Below, one piece after another: positions 50,047 to 59,157 of a stretch of 64,000 nt of DNA; the first letter of the stretch is position 1; each line of letters opens with the position of its first letter. The notes beneath the pieces are model-generated. The model was not told the origin of the DNA and ran no database searches. It saw nothing but the letters and a program-made list of their open reading frames with translations. Location of the stretch: assembly GCF_030411995.1 (NCBI RefSeq), contig NZ_JASNRC010000009.1, forward strand, positions 186,001-250,000, read 5' to 3'. Position numbers and translations under genes: made by a program. The DNA is from Massilia sp. YIM B02769. Lineage in GTDB: Bacteria; Pseudomonadota; Gammaproteobacteria; Burkholderiales; Burkholderiaceae_D.

Positions 50047-51204
50047 ATGCCCGCATCCCCCACCATCCTGTCCCTGATCATCATGGCCACCGTTCCCGCC
50101 GCCAAGGCGGAGGCGCCGGCCCGCAATCAGGTGCAGGCCGTGAAGATCGGCACGGCCTCGCCCTTGTCGGGACCGGGTGCGCACCAGGGCAAGGACATCG
50201 AGAACGGCGCGCGCATGGCCATCGACGACCTGAACGCGAAGGGCATCGTCATCGGCGGCAAGAAGGTCAAATGGGTGCTGCAGCCCGAGGACGACGCCAG
50301 CGATCCGAAGACCGGCGCCGCTGTCGCCCAGAAGCTGGTCGACGCGCATGTGGCCGGGGTGGTCGGCCACCTGAATTCGGGCACCACGGTGCCGGCCTCG
50401 AAGATCTACCACGACGCCGGCATCCCGCAGATTTCTCCGGCGACCACCACGCCGCAGTACACCAACCAGCGGTTCAACACGGCCTTCCGCGTCGTGGCCA
50501 GCGACCAGCTGGTTGGCAAGACCCTGGCCAATTATTCGGTTACCACCCTGAAGGCGAAAAAGATCGCCGTCATCGACGACCGCACCGCCTTCGGCCAGGG
50601 CCTGGCCGACGAATTCAACCGCAGCGTGCGGGCGGGTAAGGCGGCGAAGATCGTCAGCCGCCAGTTCACCAACGACAAGGCCACCGACTTCACTGCCATC
50701 CTCACGCAGATCCGCGGCCAGGACCCGGACGTGATTTTCTATGGCGGCATGGACGCCGTGGCCGGACCCATGCTCAAGCAGATGAAGGCGCTCGGCCTGC
50801 GCGCCAAGCTGGTGTCCGGCGACGGCATCTGTTCGGAAAAGCTGCCGCAACTGGCTGGCGACGCGCTCGGCGACGACAGGGTGATCTGCGTGGTGGCCGG
50901 CGGCGTCACTGGCGCCGAGGAAGCGCGGTACAACGCCTTTGTCGAGCGCTACCGCCAGCGCTACAAGATGCCGCTGCAGACCTATGCGCCGTATGCCTAC
51001 GATTCGGTGATGGTGCTGGCGGCAGCGATGCAGCAGGCCGGCTCGGCGCAGCCCGCGACATACCTGCCGGCGCTGGCCAGGGTCCAGTACCAGGGCATCA
51101 CCGGCAACATCGCCTTCGATCCCAAGGGCGACCTGAAGAACGCGGCGCTCACCATGTACACCTACCGCCAGGGGAAGAAGGTCAAGCTGCAGGTGCTCAG
51201 GTAA
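50047..51204 (+). CDS. Branched-chain amino acid-type ABC substrate-binding protein
   Basis: A 385-residue periplasmic binding protein of the LivJ/LivK type (Peripla_BP_6). Signal peptide about 1-22. The two-lobe fold shows VKIGTASPLSGPGAHQGKDIENG, VAGVVGHLNSGTTVPASKIYHDAG and IFYGGMDAVAGPMLKQMKALG. It probably binds an amino acid or related ligand. No permease or ATPase gene is adjacent, so it is an orphan that uses a transporter encoded elsewhere or acts as a sensor. GAGGAG lies before the ATG. It is divergent from the lipoprotein hydrolase. Confidence 0.9.
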   Translation: MPASPTILSLIIMATVPAAKAEAPARNQVQAVKIGTASPLSGPGAHQGKDIENGARMAIDDLNAKGIVIGGKKVKWVLQPEDDASDPKTGAAVAQKLVDAHVAGVVGHLNSGTTVPASKIYHDAGIPQISPATTTPQYTNQRFNTAFRVVASDQLVGKTLANYSVTTLKAKKIAVIDDRTAFGQGLADEFNRSVRAGKAAKIVSRQFTNDKATDFTAILTQIRGQDPDVIFYGGMDAVAGPMLKQMKALGLRAKLVSGDGICSEKLPQLAGDALGDDRVICVVAGGVTGAEEARYNAFVERYRQRYKMPLQTYAPYAYDSVMVLAAAMQQAGSAQPATYLPALARVQYQGITGNIAFDPKGDLKNAALTMYTYRQGKKVKLQVLR

Positions 51205-51272
51205 CGCTCATGTAGCGATCCCGGTCACGGGAGATGCGCCATAATGGCGTCTCCACCTGCCCGCTGCCATCC

Positions 51273-54200
51273 ATGCATTTCACCTACGACGACGTCAAGC
51301 GCCAGTTCGACAGCGGCACCTTCCGCCGCGGCGAAGGCTATGCGCTGGAGGGCAGGGTGCTGGCTGCGCGCGACGCCGGCGAGCGCATCGAGGGCGAGGT
51401 CGGCGGCAGCGGGGGTACGATCTACCGCCAGACGGTCCGCTTCAGGGAAGACCCCCGCGGCTTCCGGTTCGAGGGCAGCTGCAGCTGCCCGATTGCGTAT
51501 AACTGCAAGCACGTCGTGGCCGTCCTGCTGGCCAGCCTGGAGCAGCAGGAACAGGGGCCTGCGCTGCCGATGGCCGCTGAATACTGGCTGCAGCAAATGG
51601 CGTCCCTGCAGGCCGCACCGGCGCCTGCCGCAGCCAGGCCAGGCCCGACGTCCCGGCTCGGCTATGTGATGGTGCCCGACCCGCAGGGCGGTGAGCCCTG
51701 TCTCAACCTGTGCAAGCTGCGCCTGCGCCCGGACGGCAGCATCGGCGGCACCACGCTGCACAACGATCCCTACGGCCTGGTGATGGCGCCGCCCGCGCAT
51801 GTGGCGCCCGACGACGAAGACATGGTGCGCCTGATCATCGGCCAGAGCCTTGGCAACATGCGCGCCGGCGGCTTCAAGCCCGAGGGACGCCTGGGCGCGC
51901 GCGTGCTCGAGCAACTGTGCGAAGACGGCAAGCTGTTCTGGGCCGATACGCTGGCCGGACTGCGCGCCGGCCGCTTGTACGGCATCCGGCCAGGCCCGCA
52001 GAGGGACGTGACGCTAGGCTGGCATCCGGATACGCCCGGCAGCGAAGCGCTGGCGCTGGCGTGGCGCTTCGACGACGGCGCAGGCCCCGGCGCCATCCTG
52101 CCCACCGAACCGCTGCTCTACCTGGACGATGGCATCCTGGGCCGGCTGACGCTGCCGAAGGCGCTGGCGGCGCTGCCGGCCGGCCCTTTGCTGGACCTCG
52201 TTGCGCGTACGCCGACTTTGCATGCCGACGAACGCGCGGGCATGGCGCTGCGCCTGGCCGAGCTCGGCCTCGACCACACCCTGCCGCTGCCGCAGGAACT
52301 GGCGCTCAAGCAGCGTCGCGACATTGCGCCCGTGCCCTGCCTGCTGTTGAACAGCGAACCGGAAACCCGGCGCCGCGAACGGATCTGGCACGACTATGCG
52401 CAGCTCTCCTTCGAATACGACGGCTTGAGTACGATGGACGAGGAGGGGCCGGTATTCCGGCGCGTGGTCGATGGCGGCGTCGAACTGATCGAGCGCGACC
52501 CGGAGGCCGAGGCGGCGGCCGGCGCCAGGCTCGCCGGACTGGGCTTCGCGCCCCCGCGCCCTGGCTCGCCGCTCGACGATATCGAGCAGTCCCTGTGCCT
52601 GCCGACCGAACAAGCGTGGCTGCACTTTGCCCGTCACGACTTGCCGCGCCTGCGTGCCGCCGGCTGGCAGATCGAATTCGACGGCAACTACCGTTACGAC
52701 ATCGCCGACGTGCAGGACTGGTACGCCGACCTGAACGAAGAAGGCGAGGGCAATCCCTGGTTCGCGCTGGAACTCGGCATCGTGGTCGATGGCCGCCGCC
52801 ATGCCCTGCTGCCGCTGCTGCTGGAAATGATCCGCACGGCGCCGGCCGATTTCACCCCGGCCGCGCTGGAGGCGCACAAGGACGCCGCCGAGATCGTCCT
52901 CGACCTGGGCGGCGACACACGCGTGGCCCTGCCGTGGCAGCGCATCAAGCCGATCCTGTCCACGCTGGGCGAACTGTATTTTGCCGAACGCATCGACGCC
53001 GCCCTGCGCCTGCCCTTCACCGACGCCGCGCGTCTGGCCGAGCTGGAAGCGGCGGCGCAGATGCGCTGGCTGGGCGGCGAGCGCCTGCTGGAACTGGGCC
53101 GCAAGCTGCACGATTTCGCCGGCATCGCGCCGGTGCCGGCGCCGCAAGGCTTGCAGGCGCAATTGCGCGAGTACCAGCAGGCCGGCCTGGCGTGGATGCA
53201 GTTCCTGCGCGAATACGGCTTCGGCGGCATCCTGGCCGACGACATGGGCCTTGGCAAGACGATCCAGACCCTGGCCCACATCCTGGCCGAGAAAGAGGCC
53301 GGCCGCCTGGATGCGCCGGCGCTGGTGGTGGCGCCGACCAGCCTGATGGGCAACTGGCAGGCCGAGGCGGCCCGCTTCGCGCCCGGCCTGCGCGTGTTGC
53401 TCCTGCACGGCAAGGACCGCGCCGCCCAGTTCGCGCATATCGCCGAGGCCGACCTGGTGCTGACCACCTACCCTCTGCTGGGACGCGACGAGGCGGCGCT
53501 GCGCGCGCACAAGTACCACCTGCTGATCCTCGATGAGTCGCAGTACATCAAGAACCACCGCTCACGGGCGGCGCAAGCGGCCTGCCTGCTGGACGCCCGC
53601 CACCGCCTCTGCCTGACCGGCACGCCGCTGCAGAACCACCTGGGCGAACTCTGGTCGCAGTTCCACTTCCTGATGCCGGGTTTGCTGGGCGACGACAAGA
53701 GCTTCAGGGCGCGCTTTCGCAAGCCGATCGAGCAGGGCGGCGACGTGCGGCGCCAGGAGCTGCTGATGCGGCGCGTGAAGCCCTTCATGCTGCGGCGGAC
53801 CAAGGACAAGGTGGCGACCGAACTGCCGCCCAAGACGGAAGTGGTGGTGCAGGTTGACTTCGGCGCCGCCCAGGGCGATTTGTACGAAACCGTGCGCGTG
53901 GCGATGGACCGCAAGGTGCGCGAGGAGATCGGCCGCAAGGGCCTGGCGCGCAGCCAGATCGTGATCCTCGACGCCCTGCTCAAGCTGCGCCAGGTGTGCT
54001 GCGACCCGCGCCTGCTGCGCCAGAACAGCGCGGCAGGATCGGCCAAGCTCGATACCCTGATGGACCTGCTCGACACCCTGCTGGCCGAAGGGCGCAAGGT
54101 GCTGGTGTTTTCGCAGTTCACCAGCATGCTGGCGCTGATCGAAGCCGAATTGCAGCCGCGCTCCGTCGATTACGCCCTGCTCACCGGCGACACGGTCGAC

Positions 54201-54554
54201 CGCGCCACGCCGGTCGCCGCTTTCCAGGGCGGACAGGTGAGCGTGTTCCTGATCAGCCTGAAAGCGGGCGGCGTCGGCCTGAACCTGACGGCGGCCGACA
54301 CCGTCATCCACTACGACCCGTGGTGGAACCCGGCCAGCGAAAACCAGGCCACCGACCGCGCCTGGCGCATCGGCCAGACGCAGCCGGTGTTCGTCTACAA
54401 GCTGATCGCGCGCGGCACGCTGGAAGAAAAAATCCAGACACTGCAGCGGCGCAAGGGCGAGCTAGCCGCCGCCGTGCTCGATGCCGAGGGCGGCCTGGCG
54501 CCGGGGCTCGGTGCGGAAGATTTGCAGGCGATCTTCGCGCAGCCCGCCGACTGA
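51273..54554 (+). CDS. SWIM-finger SNF2/HepA-type helicase
   Basis: A 1093-residue DNA-dependent ATPase. An N-terminal SWIM zinc finger (SCSCPIAYNCKHVVAVLLA, about residues 70-88) is followed by about 500 residues with no clear motif, then the SNF2 helicase core (from about 630): ADDMGLGKTIQ (Walker A), LILDESQYIKN (DEAH variant), LTGTPLQNHLGELWSQFHFLMPG and QATDRAWRIGQTQPVFVYKL. Such enzymes remodel protein-DNA complexes; the bacterial role is unknown, perhaps transcription recycling. I chose the ATG at 51273 (M-HFTYDDVKRQF). Confidence 0.93.
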   Translation: MHFTYDDVKRQFDSGTFRRGEGYALEGRVLAARDAGERIEGEVGGSGGTIYRQTVRFREDPRGFRFEGSCSCPIAYNCKHVVAVLLASLEQQEQGPALPMAAEYWLQQMASLQAAPAPAAARPGPTSRLGYVMVPDPQGGEPCLNLCKLRLRPDGSIGGTTLHNDPYGLVMAPPAHVAPDDEDMVRLIIGQSLGNMRAGGFKPEGRLGARVLEQLCEDGKLFWADTLAGLRAGRLYGIRPGPQRDVTLGWHPDTPGSEALALAWRFDDGAGPGAILPTEPLLYLDDGILGRLTLPKALAALPAGPLLDLVARTPTLHADERAGMALRLAELGLDHTLPLPQELALKQRRDIAPVPCLLLNSEPETRRRERIWHDYAQLSFEYDGLSTMDEEGPVFRRVVDGGVELIERDPEAEAAAGARLAGLGFAPPRPGSPLDDIEQSLCLPTEQAWLHFARHDLPRLRAAGWQIEFDGNYRYDIADVQDWYADLNEEGEGNPWFALELGIVVDGRRHALLPLLLEMIRTAPADFTPAALEAHKDAAEIVLDLGGDTRVALPWQRIKPILSTLGELYFAERIDAALRLPFTDAARLAELEAAAQMRWLGGERLLELGRKLHDFAGIAPVPAPQGLQAQLREYQQAGLAWMQFLREYGFGGILADDMGLGKTIQTLAHILAEKEAGRLDAPALVVAPTSLMGNWQAEAARFAPGLRVLLLHGKDRAAQFAHIAEADLVLTTYPLLGRDEAALRAHKYHLLILDESQYIKNHRSRAAQAACLLDARHRLCLTGTPLQNHLGELWSQFHFLMPGLLGDDKSFRARFRKPIEQGGDVRRQELLMRRVKPFMLRRTKDKVATELPPKTEVVVQVDFGAAQGDLYETVRVAMDRKVREEIGRKGLARSQIVILDALLKLRQVCCDPRLLRQNSAAGSAKLDTLMDLLDTLLAEGRKVLVFSQFTSMLALIEAELQPRSVDYALLTGDTVDRATPVAAFQGGQVSVFLISLKAGGVGLNLTAADTVIHYDPWWNPASENQATDRAWRIGQTQPVFVYKLIARGTLEEKIQTLQRRKGELAAAVLDAEGGLAPGLGAEDLQAIFAQPAD

Positions 54555-54584
54555 GCTTGCCCACTGAGCTTGCCAGCGCGGCCC

Positions 54585-55529
54585 TCAGTTCCTGACCTGC
54601 CTGTTCTTCGTCTCCAAAAAGTCGGTGACCAGCTTGACCGTGGCGTCCGGATTTTCTTCCATCAGCCAGTGGCCGGCATGCGGGACCACGGCGCCGGTGA
54701 CGTTCGTGGCGGCGTTGCGCATCACCTCGGCCATGGTGGCGCCAAAGGATTGCTCGCCGCCGATGGCCAGCACCGGCATGGTCAGCTTGCGCTGGCCGAG
54801 CGCGGCGTTGTCGCGCACGTCCTCGGCGCCGATGGCCGTGAACTGAGCAAAGGCCGCGCGCATCGCGCCGGGCTGGGCATACAGTTGGGCGTAATAGGCG
54901 CGTGTCGCCTCGTCGATCTTGCTGCGGTCGCCGGCGAAGTCGTTCCAGAAGCGGTCGAGGTAGATGCGTTCGCGCCCGGCCACCAGGCGCTCGGCATCCA
55001 GTCCGCCGAAGTTGAAATGCCAGAGCTTGGGGTTGAGTACGAGCTGGTTCCAGGGCGGAATGCCGGGCACCGGCGCATCCATCACCACCAGTTTATTCAC
55101 CTTGTCCGGGTAACTGGCCGCATACGCATAGGCGACCGTGGTGCCGATGTCGTGCCCGACCACGTTGGCACGGTCGATCTTGAAGGCGGTGAGTACGGCG
55201 CGGATATCCTGGGCCTGCGCCTTCTTGGCGTAGCCGGAAGGCGCGCGCGACGAACGGCCCATGCCGCGCAGGTCGGGCACGATGACGGTGTGGTTTTTTG
55301 CCAGGCGCTCGGCCAGCGGTCCCCACATGTCGCCGGTGTCGCCGAAGCCGTGGATCAGCACCACCGCCGGCCCGCTGCCGCCGGCGCGGACGAAGATGGT
55401 CGCGCCGTCGGGCATGTCGACGCTGCGGGTGGCGAAGCCGGGGACGGGCGCCGGGGCGGCGGCTTGTGTGAACGGCGAGAGGAAGAGGGCGGCCAGCAGG
55501 CAGCCCTGCAGCAGGAGTCGGAGTGTCAT
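54585..55529 (-). CDS. Exported alpha/beta hydrolase, epoxide hydrolase-like
   Basis: A 314-residue exported hydrolase. Signal peptide about 1-24 (LLLQGCLLAALFLSPFTQA). The alpha/beta hydrolase fold has VVLIHGFGDTGDMW, LRGMGRSSRAPSGY, then the nucleophile elbow VVGHDIGTTVAYAYA, where the nucleophile is aspartate, as in epoxide hydrolases and haloalkane or fluoroacetate dehalogenases; the catalytic histidine is in PHAGHWLMEE. I chose the ATG at 55529 where the signal begins. It is convergent with the SNF2 gene. Confidence 0.88.
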   Translation of the reverse strand: MTLRLLLQGCLLAALFLSPFTQAAAPAPVPGFATRSVDMPDGATIFVRAGGSGPAVVLIHGFGDTGDMWGPLAERLAKNHTVIVPDLRGMGRSSRAPSGYAKKAQAQDIRAVLTAFKIDRANVVGHDIGTTVAYAYAASYPDKVNKLVVMDAPVPGIPPWNQLVLNPKLWHFNFGGLDAERLVAGRERIYLDRFWNDFAGDRSKIDEATRAYYAQLYAQPGAMRAAFAQFTAIGAEDVRDNAALGQRKLTMPVLAIGGEQSFGATMAEVMRNAATNVTGAVVPHAGHWLMEENPDATVKLVTDFLETKNRQVRN

Positions 55530-55628
55530 GGTGCGCCTCGCGGTTGGAAATCGGTTGACTGTGAAGTCTTGGAGTAGTCCTGAACACAAGTGTTCCCACG
55601 ACAGCTTAGACTTACCGCATGACGAAGC

Positions 55629-56414
55629 TCAGCGGAACGACACCTCGCTCCTGAAACGCCACGCATAGGTCTGGCTCACCTTCAGCTGTTGCGGATGCTC
55701 GCGCAGCTCGACCGTGATGTTGCCGAGTTCGTCGCGGCGGGCGCGCGCGATGGCGCGCACGGCGACCAGGGTGCCGCGGTGGATCTGCCAAAATGCGTCC
55801 GGGTCGAGCCCGGCTTGCAATTCCTTCAGCGGCTTGCGGATCAGGCCCTCGTCGGTTGCACTGACCACGCGCGTATACCGGGCATCGGATTCGAAGAACA
55901 GCACTTCTTCGATCGGGAAGATCTTGATCGTGCTGCCGGCGGTGGCGCTGATCCAGCGGATGCGTTCCTCGCGCGCGCTTGCGCGCAGGCGGCGGTCGAG
56001 CTCCATCATGGCCTGGAGCAGGCCGGCGCTGTCGGCTTGGCCGCTGTTGCCGCTTCCAATACCCCGCTCGCGCAGGCGCGCCACCGCTTGCGCCAGGCGT
56101 TCCTGGGTGACCGGCTTGAGCAGGTAATCGATGGCGCCGAGATCAAAGGCTTCCAGCGCATGGCTGTCGTAGGCGGTGGTGAAAACCACGCGGCAGGCGC
56201 CGCCGCTGGCGCCGGCCACTTCCAGGCCGCTCAGGCCGGGCATGCGGATGTCGAGAAAGGCGATATCCGGGCGCAGGCGTGCGATCGCATCGAGCGCCTC
56301 GCTGCCGTCCTCGCACAGGGCGACGATCTCGAGCTCGGGCCAGGCCAGGGCCAGCATGCGCCGCAGGTCGCTGCGCTGCAGGTCTTCGTCGTCGGCGATG
56401 ATCGCGGTCGGCAT
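55629..56414 (-). CDS. LytTR response regulator
   Basis: A 261-residue response regulator. Receiver domain 1-120 with phospho-acceptor D55 (AFLDIRMPG) and a LKPV lysine motif; C-terminal LytTR DNA-binding domain 150-260 (IFPIEEVLFFESDARYTRVVS, then FWQIHRGTLVAVRAIARARRDE). Members bind direct repeats upstream of target genes. The start is ATG at 56414, 2 bases after the stop of the kinase gene, so the two are co-translated. Targets are unknown. Confidence 0.93.
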   Translation of the reverse strand: MPTAIIADDEDLQRSDLRRMLALAWPELEIVALCEDGSEALDAIARLRPDIAFLDIRMPGLSGLEVAGASGGACRVVFTTAYDSHALEAFDLGAIDYLLKPVTQERLAQAVARLRERGIGSGNSGQADSAGLLQAMMELDRRLRASAREERIRWISATAGSTIKIFPIEEVLFFESDARYTRVVSATDEGLIRKPLKELQAGLDPDAFWQIHRGTLVAVRAIARARRDELGNITVELREHPQQLKVSQTYAWRFRSEVSFR

Positions 56415-56416
56415 CC

Positions 56417-57646
56417 TCAAGCTCCCTGGTCCGGCATGGCGCGCAGCGGCAGCACGAGGCTGGCCACCACGCCGCCTTCGTCTCCCGCGCGCAGCGACAG
56501 GGCGGCCGCGCCGTCGTACAGGTGTGTCAGGCGTTCGCGGATATTCGACAGGCCGATGCCGCTGCCGCTGGTGGCCTTGCCGAAGCCGACGCCGTCGTCG
56601 GCAACCGCGAGCTCCAGCACCTCGGCATCGCCGGCCTGGCGGCGCGCCGCAGCGATGCGGATACGGGCCGGGCCTTTCTTGAGTTCGATGCCGTGCTTGA
56701 CGGCGTTCTCGACCAGCGAGATCAGCATCAGCGGCGGAATGGCGGCCTTGCGCAGCTCGGGCGGACAGTCGACCTCGAACGCGAGGCGCCGCAGGCGCGC
56801 CCGGATGATGCCGAGGTAGGCCTGGGCCGCATCGAGCTGCGAGCCGAGCGACACGAAGGTCTGGGCGCGGTCGGCGCGCAGCTGCGGAATCGTGGCGCGC
56901 AGGTAGTCGACCAGGTGGTCGATCATGGCCACGCCGCGTGCCGGGTCGCTCAGCATGGCGGCGCGCACGCCCGACAGGGTATTGAACAGGAAGTGCGGCT
57001 CGACCTGGCTGGCCAGGATGGAGAGCTGCATCTCGACTTCGTTGCGCTCGTCCTTGTAGCGCGCCACCTGGCCCAGCAGTTCGTTCTCGCGCAGCAGGCG
57101 GCGCTGGCGGAACCAGGCCAGCAGGTCGGCGCCGCCGCCCAGCCAGGCCAGCACCAGGGTCCAGAAGACCAGGTTCACGATCTGGTTCTCGCGGGTCTGT
57201 TCGCGCAGCCGTTCGATCTGCTGGGGCGTCGCGTTCGGGATGGCGGCGGGCGTCGGGTTGATCCGGGTGTAGGGTGTGATCGGCAGCGTGCACAGCGCGC
57301 CGAACAGCAGCGCGCAGACGACGCCGGCCGCTTCGCGCTGCGCCGGCCATCCCTGGCGGCACACCAGCACCGCCAGTGCCCGGCCCAGGAACAGGGCCAG
57401 CACCACCACCAGCCAGGCCGCCAGCAGGGCACCGCGCACCAGCGCCGCCTGGGATCCTGGAATAAAGGCGCCGATGAGCACCAGGACCCCGGTCAGCAGT
57501 CCGAGCGGCACCAGGAAGGAGCGCACGCGGTAGCCGAACCAGGTCTTGCCGAAGATCGGGTACTGGCGCGCGATGCTGCCCCAGCCGGCGATCCTGGTGG
57601 CCAGGCTGTGCGGGAGAGGCTGGTCGTGGAGGGTGGTCGTTTCCAT
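56417..57646 (-). CDS. LytS/YehU-type sensor histidine kinase
   Basis: A 409-residue membrane kinase. Four hydrophobic helices are seen in the N-terminal half (near FLVPLGLLTGVLVLIGAFI, LVRGALLAAWLVVVLALFLG, AAGVVCALLFGALCTLPI, VNLVFWTLVLAWLGGGADLL). The His-kinase domain has H218 in QVEPHFLFNTL, then an ATPase domain with LVENAVKHGIE and GSGIGLSNIRERL. I chose the ATG at 57646; one codon upstream is a TTG. It is upstream of the LytTR regulator with a 2-base gap. Confidence 0.92.
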   Translation of the reverse strand: METTTLHDQPLPHSLATRIAGWGSIARQYPIFGKTWFGYRVRSFLVPLGLLTGVLVLIGAFIPGSQAALVRGALLAAWLVVVLALFLGRALAVLVCRQGWPAQREAAGVVCALLFGALCTLPITPYTRINPTPAAIPNATPQQIERLREQTRENQIVNLVFWTLVLAWLGGGADLLAWFRQRRLLRENELLGQVARYKDERNEVEMQLSILASQVEPHFLFNTLSGVRAAMLSDPARGVAMIDHLVDYLRATIPQLRADRAQTFVSLGSQLDAAQAYLGIIRARLRRLAFEVDCPPELRKAAIPPLMLISLVENAVKHGIELKKGPARIRIAAARRQAGDAEVLELAVADDGVGFGKATSGSGIGLSNIRERLTHLYDGAAALSLRAGDEGGVVASLVLPLRAMPDQGA

Positions 57647-57669
57647 CAAGATATTTTACGCCGACGCGT

Positions 57670-59037
57670 TCACTCCACGGTGCTCTTGATCCAGCCGGCG
57701 ATGGTGTCCAGCGCCGCCGGCGCGAAGCTTTCCTCGATCTGGCCATATTCCTCGATGCCGCCGGTCTTCGCCGTCTGGAACAGGTGGTTCAGGCGCGGCA
57801 TTTCCTTGACCACGGCGCGCGGGTTGCCGGCCAGCGCGGCGCGGATCGGCGGCAAGTCGAGGCCGGCCGGCACTTGCAGGTCGCGCTCGCCGTTCAGCAC
57901 CAGGATCGGCTGGCGCACCGCCCGCAACACTGGCGCCGGTTCGTAGGCGAGCAGTTCGCGGAACCAGGGCGTACCGAAGCGTTCGAGGGCAGAGGCGCCC
58001 AGGCCGGCCGGCAAGTCGCCCTTGCGCTCGGCTTCCGCCAGGATCAGGCCAGCTTTGTTGCGCGCCGCTTCCAGGGTCGGTTCCTCGACCATGGCGGCAA
58101 ACAAGGCCCGATTCATGGTGCGGTCCTTCTCGATGGCCGCTTCCGGCACGCCGCGCGCACGGGCCAGCAGCGCATGCTGCTCGACCAGAAGGCGGTCGCC
58201 GCGCACACCCGGCCCGGCCAGCATCACCACGAAGGCAATGCCGGGGTCGCGCGAGGCCAGCAGCGGCGCGACCAGGCCGCCTTCCGAGTGGCCGATCACG
58301 CCGATGCGTTGACTGTCGACCTCGGCGCGGCCGCGCAGGAAGCGCAGCGCCGCTTCGGCGTCGGCCGCCAGGTCGCGTGTGGTGGCTTCCTTCAGCTTGC
58401 CGCTCGACTTGCCGACGCCGCGCTTGTCGTAGCGCAGCACGGCGATGCCCTGGCGGCTCAGGTGGTCGGCCAGCACCAGCAGGGTCTTGTGGCCGAAGAC
58501 GCTGCCGTCGCGGTCGATGGAACCGGAGCCGTGCACCAGTACCACGGCGGGGAAGGGGCCCTTGCCCTGCGGGACGGTGAAGGTGCCGGCCAGCTTCACG
58601 CCGGCGGCGGCGTTGTCGAAGGCGACCTCGGTGCTGGCGTAGCTGGCGGGACGGGCGGCGATCGCGTCTTCCTGCGGGCGCTTCGGCCTGGCCGCTTCCT
58701 CGGTGGTGCGCTTCAGGTTCAGCGGGGCGGTGCGGCCCTGGGTCCAGGTGCCGGTCCAGGCTTGCTGCCGTTCGTTCCAGGTGGCGGCGTAGCTGGCGCG
58801 CAGCTTGTTCAGCGCGAAACCGATCCGGTCCGGCGCGACGCTCACATCGTCGACTTTGGTGACCAGGTTCTGCGCGGGCACCGACATGGTCGCTTCCCAC
58901 TTGCCCTCGGGGGTCTTCTCGAACTTGACGGTGACGTGCAGGGAATTGGCGATGCTGCCGGTCCAGATGCCCTGGGCGTCTTCGGCGTGTGCGGTCATGG
59001 AAATGACTGCTGCCATGCTGGCGAGGAGTTTTTTCAT
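57670..59037 (-). CDS. Exported alpha/beta hydrolase with N-terminal DUF3887-like domain
   Basis: A 455-residue exported hydrolase. Signal peptide about 1-18. A beta domain (about 20-110, QGIWTGSIANSLHVTVKFEK) precedes the hydrolase domain: VVLVHGSGSIDRDGSVFGHK, LRYDKRGVGKSSG, the nucleophile elbow VIGHSEGGLVAPL (Ser), and PRLNHLFQ for the catalytic His. Related proteins are serine aminopeptidase-like or acyl esterases; the substrate is unknown. I chose the ATG at 59037 (MKKLLASMAA). It is upstream of the LytS gene on the same strand; no regulatory link is known. Confidence 0.88.
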   Translation of the reverse strand: MKKLLASMAAVISMTAHAEDAQGIWTGSIANSLHVTVKFEKTPEGKWEATMSVPAQNLVTKVDDVSVAPDRIGFALNKLRASYAATWNERQQAWTGTWTQGRTAPLNLKRTTEEAARPKRPQEDAIAARPASYASTEVAFDNAAAGVKLAGTFTVPQGKGPFPAVVLVHGSGSIDRDGSVFGHKTLLVLADHLSRQGIAVLRYDKRGVGKSSGKLKEATTRDLAADAEAALRFLRGRAEVDSQRIGVIGHSEGGLVAPLLASRDPGIAFVVMLAGPGVRGDRLLVEQHALLARARGVPEAAIEKDRTMNRALFAAMVEEPTLEAARNKAGLILAEAERKGDLPAGLGASALERFGTPWFRELLAYEPAPVLRAVRQPILVLNGERDLQVPAGLDLPPIRAALAGNPRAVVKEMPRLNHLFQTAKTGGIEEYGQIEESFAPAALDTIAGWIKSTVE

Positions 59038-59157
59038 GGGAGGTCGGTCGCGTGGTTGGATGAACGCGACTGTAGCCGCATGTGTCGCCGTCCCTGGGCG
59101 CGATGCGGCGAAGCGCGGGTTTCGTGTCACGAAATCCCGCGCCGGAGAGATGAAGCG

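Noticed and set aside
52014..53558. 514-codon frame antisense to the SNF2 gene
   Set aside because: A shadow of the helicase gene; no domain.
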